Source: Candidatus Bathyarchaeota archaeon
GTDB taxonomy: Archaea > Thermoproteota > Bathyarchaeia > Bathyarchaeales > UBA233
Direction of reading: 5' to 3'
DNA length: 17,817 nucleotides
Assembly: GCA_029907045.1 (NCBI GenBank)
Contig: JARYMR010000020.1
Span: 1-17,817, forward strand
The notes below the pieces were generated by a model. The model made no database searches and was not told where the DNA came from. It saw nothing but the letters and a program-made list of their open reading frames with translations. This document shows positions 13,802 through 17,817 of the stretch, in pieces (the stretch's first letter is position 1; each line of letters begins with the position of its first letter). A program made the translations under genes and the position numbers.

Positions 13802-14554
13802 ATGGTAGGGCGTGTTGAGAAATATCTTCTTGAAAAAATCGAATCGGAAGGTGCAGTTCACATAACCCTTATAGACCCTGAGAAGGTTACTCCCCCTCAA
13901 GCATCTAGAATTGTTACTAAAGCAACTTTAAGCGGAACAGCAGCAATAATGATTGGTGGTTCCACATTTGTTTCCACAACGCATCTAGACAGCATTGTTA
14001 AGGCTGTTAAACGCACCGTAAAGATTCCAGTAATTCTTTTTCCTAACAATATCACTGGCATAAGCCGCCATGCAGACGCTATATGGTTCATGTCGCTGTT
14101 AAACTCTGTTGACCCCTATTTCTTGATAGGTGCCCAAGTTTTAGGCGCTCCTCTTGTTAAGAAATACCGTTTAGAACCCATTCCAATGGGATATATCATT
14201 ATTGGCGATGGTGGAACCGCTGGTATTGTTGGAAAAGCAGTTCCAGTTCCTTACAATAAACCCGAGCTTGCTGCTGCGCATGCCTTAGCAGGGCAATATT
14301 TGGGCATGCGTTTCATATATTTGGAGGCAGGATCTGGTGCTAAAAAGCCTGTTCCTCCAGAAATGATTAGGTTTGTTAAAAGTTATGTTGATGTTCCCTT
14401 GGTTGTGGGAGGAGGCATAAAAACGAGAGGGCAAGCCTTGGCGGCGGCATCTGCGGGGGCAAATATCATAGTGACCGGTAATATTGTTGAGAATGCTGAG
14501 GTTAGAGAGAAGGTTTCTGAAATCATTGAAGGTATAAAAGGTCATAGGTCGTAA
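13802..14554 (+). CDS. Geranylgeranylglyceryl phosphate synthase
   Basis: This (beta/alpha)8 prenyltransferase joins sn-glycerol-1-phosphate to geranylgeranyl diphosphate, the first committed step of archaeal ether-lipid synthesis. In the 250 residues are ITLIDPEK with the metal-binding D25, GGSTF (52-56), FPNNITGIS (80-88), the FIYLEAGSGA phosphate and substrate loop (171-180), VVGGGIKTRGQA (201-212) and the phosphate-binding TGNIVE (225-230). It matches the crenarchaeal-type group (COG1646). It follows the Elf1 gene by 16 nt and precedes a small Cys-rich gene by 6 nt, so the three are very likely one transcript. Confidence 0.95.
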   Translation: MVGRVEKYLLEKIESEGAVHITLIDPEKVTPPQASRIVTKATLSGTAAIMIGGSTFVSTTHLDSIVKAVKRTVKIPVILFPNNITGISRHADAIWFMSLLNSVDPYFLIGAQVLGAPLVKKYRLEPIPMGYIIIGDGGTAGIVGKAVPVPYNKPELAAAHALAGQYLGMRFIYLEAGSGAKKPVPPEMIRFVKSYVDVPLVVGGGIKTRGQALAAASAGANIIVTGNIVENAEVREKVSEIIEGIKGHRS

Positions 14555-14560
14555 AAGCCT

Positions 14561-14872
14561 TTGACATCCTTTGAGAACTATTTTAACGCTTTAAAAAAGA
14601 TTTTGGGAAATGAGAATGCTTACGAAGTCTGGCCGAATTTTGAGCTTCAATATGATGAGCATGAATATGCGTGGAGTACGTTGAGAGGTTTAGGCGAAGT
14701 TTTACTGCTAAATTGTGGAGTTTGTGATGGGCCTTCGGATTTGCGTCACATGAACTGTAAAGAATGCGTCGAAAAACGAAGTAAAATTGCAAAAGAGGCT
14801 TACGAAAAAGCCACTGGACGTTCTAAGGAAAAGTGGTCTACTATATTTTTGTGTAGAATTCACACGGAATAA
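14561..14872 (+). CDS. Small Cys-rich hypothetical protein, possible zinc-binding
   Basis: I do not recognise this 103-residue protein. It has a helical N-terminus and a central NCGVCDG with C52 and C55. HMNCKEC follows (H63, C66, C69), and a C-terminal CRIHTE has C98 and H101. Two CxxC pairs plus Cys and His suggest a metal site. The start is a TTG six nucleotides after the GGGPS stop, so translation is probably coupled; the ribosome-binding site is weak (AGGTCG). It could act in lipid or information processing with its operon partners, but nothing in the sequence decides this. Confidence 0.75.
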   Translation: MTSFENYFNALKKILGNENAYEVWPNFELQYDEHEYAWSTLRGLGEVLLLNCGVCDGPSDLRHMNCKECVEKRSKIAKEAYEKATGRSKEKWSTIFLCRIHTE

Positions 14873-14888
14873 ACCCACTCTGCCACGC

Positions 14889-14904
14889 TTCTTTTTGATT
14901 TTTC
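14889..14904 (+). terminator. T-rich stretch, possible archaeal terminator of the Elf1-GGGPS operon
   Basis: CTTCTTTTTGATTTTT lies about 20 nt after the stop codon of the last operon gene. Archaeal RNA polymerase terminates at such T-runs without a hairpin. It lies ahead of the DP2 promoter region. Confidence 0.4.
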
Positions 14905-14958
14905 CGTGTCACAAAACCAAAATAAACTGTGATAACACAAGAGAGGGCGTGTTGTAGC

Positions 14959-17817
14959 ATGAATGGTCCCATGAGCGAATCCTACAAGCAATATGTGGAA
15001 ACTTTAGAAAATCAACTTCAGCATTTATACGCTTTAAGCCAGAAGGCAAGAGAAGAAGGCTTTGACCCAGCACTAAAACCTGAATGTAAAATTGCCAAGG
15101 ATTTAGCTGACTTGGTGGAGGGTCTTGTAGGACCAAAGGGTGTTGCTGAAAGCATTAGAGAACTAAGCACGAAACTTTCAAGGGAGGAATTAGCCTTTAA
15201 AATTGCTGAAGAAATTGTCTATGGCAAATTTGGGCACATGGAAGCAGAAGCAGCAGCTGAACAAGCGGTGCGCACCGCCCTCGCAATTCTAACGGAAGGG
15301 CTTACAGCAGCCCCTTTGCAAGGTGTGGCGCAAGTGAAAATTAAAACAAACTATGATAGAACACGTTATCTTGCCGTCTATTTTGCTGGTCCAATACGCT
15401 CCGCTGGTGGAACAGATCAAGCCTTAACATTGGTTGTGGCAGATTTTGTGCGCCGCTTGTTGGGGCTGGATCGCTATAAACCTACGGAAGATGAAATTTC
15501 ACGTTTTGTTGAGGAGATGAGGCTTTATGAACGTTCTGTGAGTCGTTTTCAATATCACGTTTCAGATGATGAACTTAGGAAGGCGCTTCATTGGCTTCCT
15601 GTGGAGGTAACTGGTACAGAATCTAACCCTATTGAGGTTTCTTCTTTCCGTAATCTTCCACGTATTGAAACTAATCGTGTGCGGGGTGGAGCGCTTAGGG
15701 TTGTGAATGATGGCGTCGTGGGACGGTCTTCCAAAGTTTTGGCTATAGTTGAGAAGCTTGGCATTGCTGGATGGGACTGGCTGAAGGATTTTCGAAAAAA
15801 GTCTGAGAAAAAATCAGCAGGGTTTATGGATGAAGTGATTGCTGGGCGCCCAATCTTCTCATTTCCATCCACTCGCGGCGGTTTTCGTCTAAGATATGGG
15901 AGAGCGCGGAATACTGGTTTGGCTGCTGTAGGTGTTCATCCGGCGACTATGCTTGTGCTTCAAGGTTTTCTGGCTGCTGGTACGCAACTCCGTTTAGAGC
16001 TTCCTGGAAAAGGGGGGGTTGTGGTTCCAGTTGACAGCATGGAACCGCCTATTGTTTTGTTAAAAGATGGTTCTGTTGTCCGTGTGTCTATTGAACATTT
16101 CAGCTATGTGAAAGATAACATTTCCAAAATTCTTTTTTTGGGTGATATTCTGATTAGTTTTGGGGATTTCTTGTATAATAGTAAGTCTCTTGCGCCTTCT
16201 GGTTATGTAGAGGAATGGTGGGCTGAAGATTTACAAAAGGCTATTACAGAAAAGCTTAATGGGAACATTCAAGGCTTAGCAGAAATCACTAAAATTTCAT
16301 TTGAAAGGCTTAAGGCCTTTTTGAAAAATCCCTTTACCAATAAACCAACAATTCAAGAAGCAATCACCCTATCTTTAGCACTACATGTGCCTCTCCACCC
16401 ATCCTTCACGTTTTTCTGGTCAAATCTTCGCTCTGTTGAGGCGCTTGAACAACTTCGAAGTTGGCTTCTTAACTCCAAAGTACAGAAAGAGGGGAATCTA
16501 GTTTGTGAAATTGTTGGAGAGGTGCGAACACTTGTTAAGCAGGCTTTGGAGACGATATGTTTACCCCACAAAGTTTCGGAGGACAAAATCATTATTGAAG
16601 GGGCAGATGCCCATGCTTTTGCCTTCTCCCTAGGTTATGAATCGACAAATACCCTAGACTTTTCTTCCGCTAAATCCATCATCGAAGCAATCAGCCAACT
16701 TGCTGGCGTAGAAATTCGGGAAAAAGCTGTGACGTTTGTTGGGACACGTATGGGAAGACCTGAAAAGGCAAAAAGGCGGGAGATGAAACCGCTTGTGCAT
16801 ATTCTCTTTCCAGTAGGTTTAGCTGGCGGGGCTCAGCGGGATATTGTGGAAGCGGCTAAAAAAGAGCGCGTTTTTGTGGATATTGTTAAGCGTAAATGCA
16901 AGGTTTGCAATACTATCACTTTTAGGGTTAAATGTCCAGCTTGTGGTTCCGAAACAGTTTTTGAGAAAAGTTGTCCTCGATGTGGTAAAGTTTTGAATGG
17001 GGATGAGTGTCCAATCTGTAAAGTGCGAACTAATCCCTATCAAAAACAGAGTGTTAACTTTAAGGAGATGCTTGAAAATGCTTGTGAACATTTAGGCGTG
17101 TCTATTCCAAAAGTTTTGAAGGGTGTTAAGGGGTTATCAAATGAGAGTAAAACACCTGAAATTATTGAGAAGGGGATTTTGCGAGCTAAGTATGATTTGT
17201 CAGTTTATAAGGATGGAACAGTGCGCTTTGATGCTACCAATGCTCCTTTAACCCACTTTAAACCATCAGAGATCGGGATTTCCATGGAAAGGCTTAGGCA
17301 GCTTGGTTATAATCGCGATATTTATGGTGCATCATTAACAGATGCAAACCAAATATGTGAACTAAAAATTCAAGACGTTATTATTCCTATAAAATGTGCA
17401 GAATACTTTATACGGGTTGCAAACTTTTTGGATGAACTTTTAACGAAAGTCTACAAGCTTTCACCTTACTATAATGTTAAGCGAATAGAAGACTTGGTTG
17501 GGCATCTTGTTGTTGGTTTGGCTCCCCACACTTCTGTAGGCATTTTAGGGCGCATAATTGGCTTTACAAACTTAAACGTCTGTTATGCTCATCCAGTTTG
17601 GCATTCCGCTAAACGTAGAGATTGTGACGGTGACGAAGATGCCCTAATGCTTGCTCTGGATACATTGCTCAACTTTTCTAGAGAATATTTGCCCGCTCAA
17701 ATTGGTGGGATAATGGATGCACCTTTGCTTATGATTCCGGTTGTTAACACTCAAGAGGTGCAGAGGCAAGCATACGATTTCGATGTTGCCAGCGCATACC
17801 CTCTAGAATTTTATGAG
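14959..17817 (+). CDS. polC: DNA polymerase D large subunit (DP2), catalytic (3' end outside window)
   Basis: DP2 is the polymerising subunit of the archaeal replicase PolD, partner of DP1 at 4439. The window holds 953 codons from the ATG at 14959, without a stop; complete DP2 is usually 1100-1300 residues. Visible are the N-terminal AGPIRSAGGT signature (about 145-154) and four CxxC pairs (C647/C650, C659/C662, C672/C675, C684/C687) forming zinc modules. Near the C-terminal end are the NAPLTHF segment, the catalytic DCDGDEDA (888-895) with the metal-binding aspartates, and the GGIMDAPL strand. The polymerase site has no intein, although this is a favoured insertion point elsewhere. The ribosome-binding site is GAGAGGG; an ATG four codons in is a possible alternative. 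A TGTGATAACACA imperfect repeat lies 20 nt upstream of the start. Confidence 0.96.
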   Translation, partial: MNGPMSESYKQYVETLENQLQHLYALSQKAREEGFDPALKPECKIAKDLADLVEGLVGPKGVAESIRELSTKLSREELAFKIAEEIVYGKFGHMEAEAAAEQAVRTALAILTEGLTAAPLQGVAQVKIKTNYDRTRYLAVYFAGPIRSAGGTDQALTLVVADFVRRLLGLDRYKPTEDEISRFVEEMRLYERSVSRFQYHVSDDELRKALHWLPVEVTGTESNPIEVSSFRNLPRIETNRVRGGALRVVNDGVVGRSSKVLAIVEKLGIAGWDWLKDFRKKSEKKSAGFMDEVIAGRPIFSFPSTRGGFRLRYGRARNTGLAAVGVHPATMLVLQGFLAAGTQLRLELPGKGGVVVPVDSMEPPIVLLKDGSVVRVSIEHFSYVKDNISKILFLGDILISFGDFLYNSKSLAPSGYVEEWWAEDLQKAITEKLNGNIQGLAEITKISFERLKAFLKNPFTNKPTIQEAITLSLALHVPLHPSFTFFWSNLRSVEALEQLRSWLLNSKVQKEGNLVCEIVGEVRTLVKQALETICLPHKVSEDKIIIEGADAHAFAFSLGYESTNTLDFSSAKSIIEAISQLAGVEIREKAVTFVGTRMGRPEKAKRREMKPLVHILFPVGLAGGAQRDIVEAAKKERVFVDIVKRKCKVCNTITFRVKCPACGSETVFEKSCPRCGKVLNGDECPICKVRTNPYQKQSVNFKEMLENACEHLGVSIPKVLKGVKGLSNESKTPEIIEKGILRAKYDLSVYKDGTVRFDATNAPLTHFKPSEIGISMERLRQLGYNRDIYGASLTDANQICELKIQDVIIPIKCAEYFIRVANFLDELLTKVYKLSPYYNVKRIEDLVGHLVVGLAPHTSVGILGRIIGFTNLNVCYAHPVWHSAKRRDCDGDEDALMLALDTLLNFSREYLPAQIGGIMDAPLLMIPVVNTQEVQRQAYDFDVASAYPLEFYE

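Noticed and set aside
17600..17660. Possible intein at the DP2 catalytic site
   Set aside because: The sequence reads straight through the DCDGDEDA motif with no insertion or splice-junction Cys/Ser block.

Overview
The window looks archaeal, and most like a TACK-type lineage such as Candidatus Bathyarchaeia; the lineage is inference. The evidence is a split family-D DNA polymerase (DP1 and DP2), an Orc1/Cdc6 initiator, geranylgeranylglyceryl phosphate synthase for ether lipids, an Elf1-type zinc ribbon, an AbrB-PhoU regulator, DUF99 and DUF429 proteins, archaeal TATA-like boxes, GTG/TTG starts and GGTG/GGAG ribosome-binding sites. No tRNA, rRNA, CRISPR array or insertion sequence was recognised.

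Left part (1-3763): a uridine phosphorylase-like gene runs off the left edge on the minus strand. It is followed by a small winged-helix protein, a 68-residue unknown, and a 406-residue protein with twelve tandem ~17-residue coils that reads as a bactofilin-like beta-solenoid. The last two share a promoter element, CCTTTTAAGG. A convergent AbrB-PhoU regulator follows.

Replication part (3846-9647): a DUF429 gene overlaps the DP1 gene by 4 bp. Convergent to them, DUF99 overlaps the 3' end of orc1/cdc6. Right of orc1/cdc6 lies ~750 bp of AT-rich DNA with three copies of an origin-recognition-box-like element (TTCCA, GAAA, GGGGTG). Two of these face each other across a ~75 percent AT stretch, so this is a strong candidate chromosomal origin. 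A winged-helix protein gene starts on its far side, and a membrane-anchored coiled-coil winged-helix protein converges on that gene. DP2 starts at 14959 and runs off the right edge, so the origin, its initiator and both PolD subunits lie within about 14 kb.

Metabolic part (9926-14872): an unknown 159-residue protein is divergent from a class I aminotransferase. An NH3-dependent NAD+ synthetase and a stand-alone nitrilase form a two-gene operon that may act as a split glutamine-dependent NAD+ synthetase. Divergent from it, Elf1, GGGP synthase and a small Cys-rich protein form a compact operon. The 9648-9925 gap carries no convincing gene but holds a cluster of TGTGAT words, including two copies of a 15-bp sequence.
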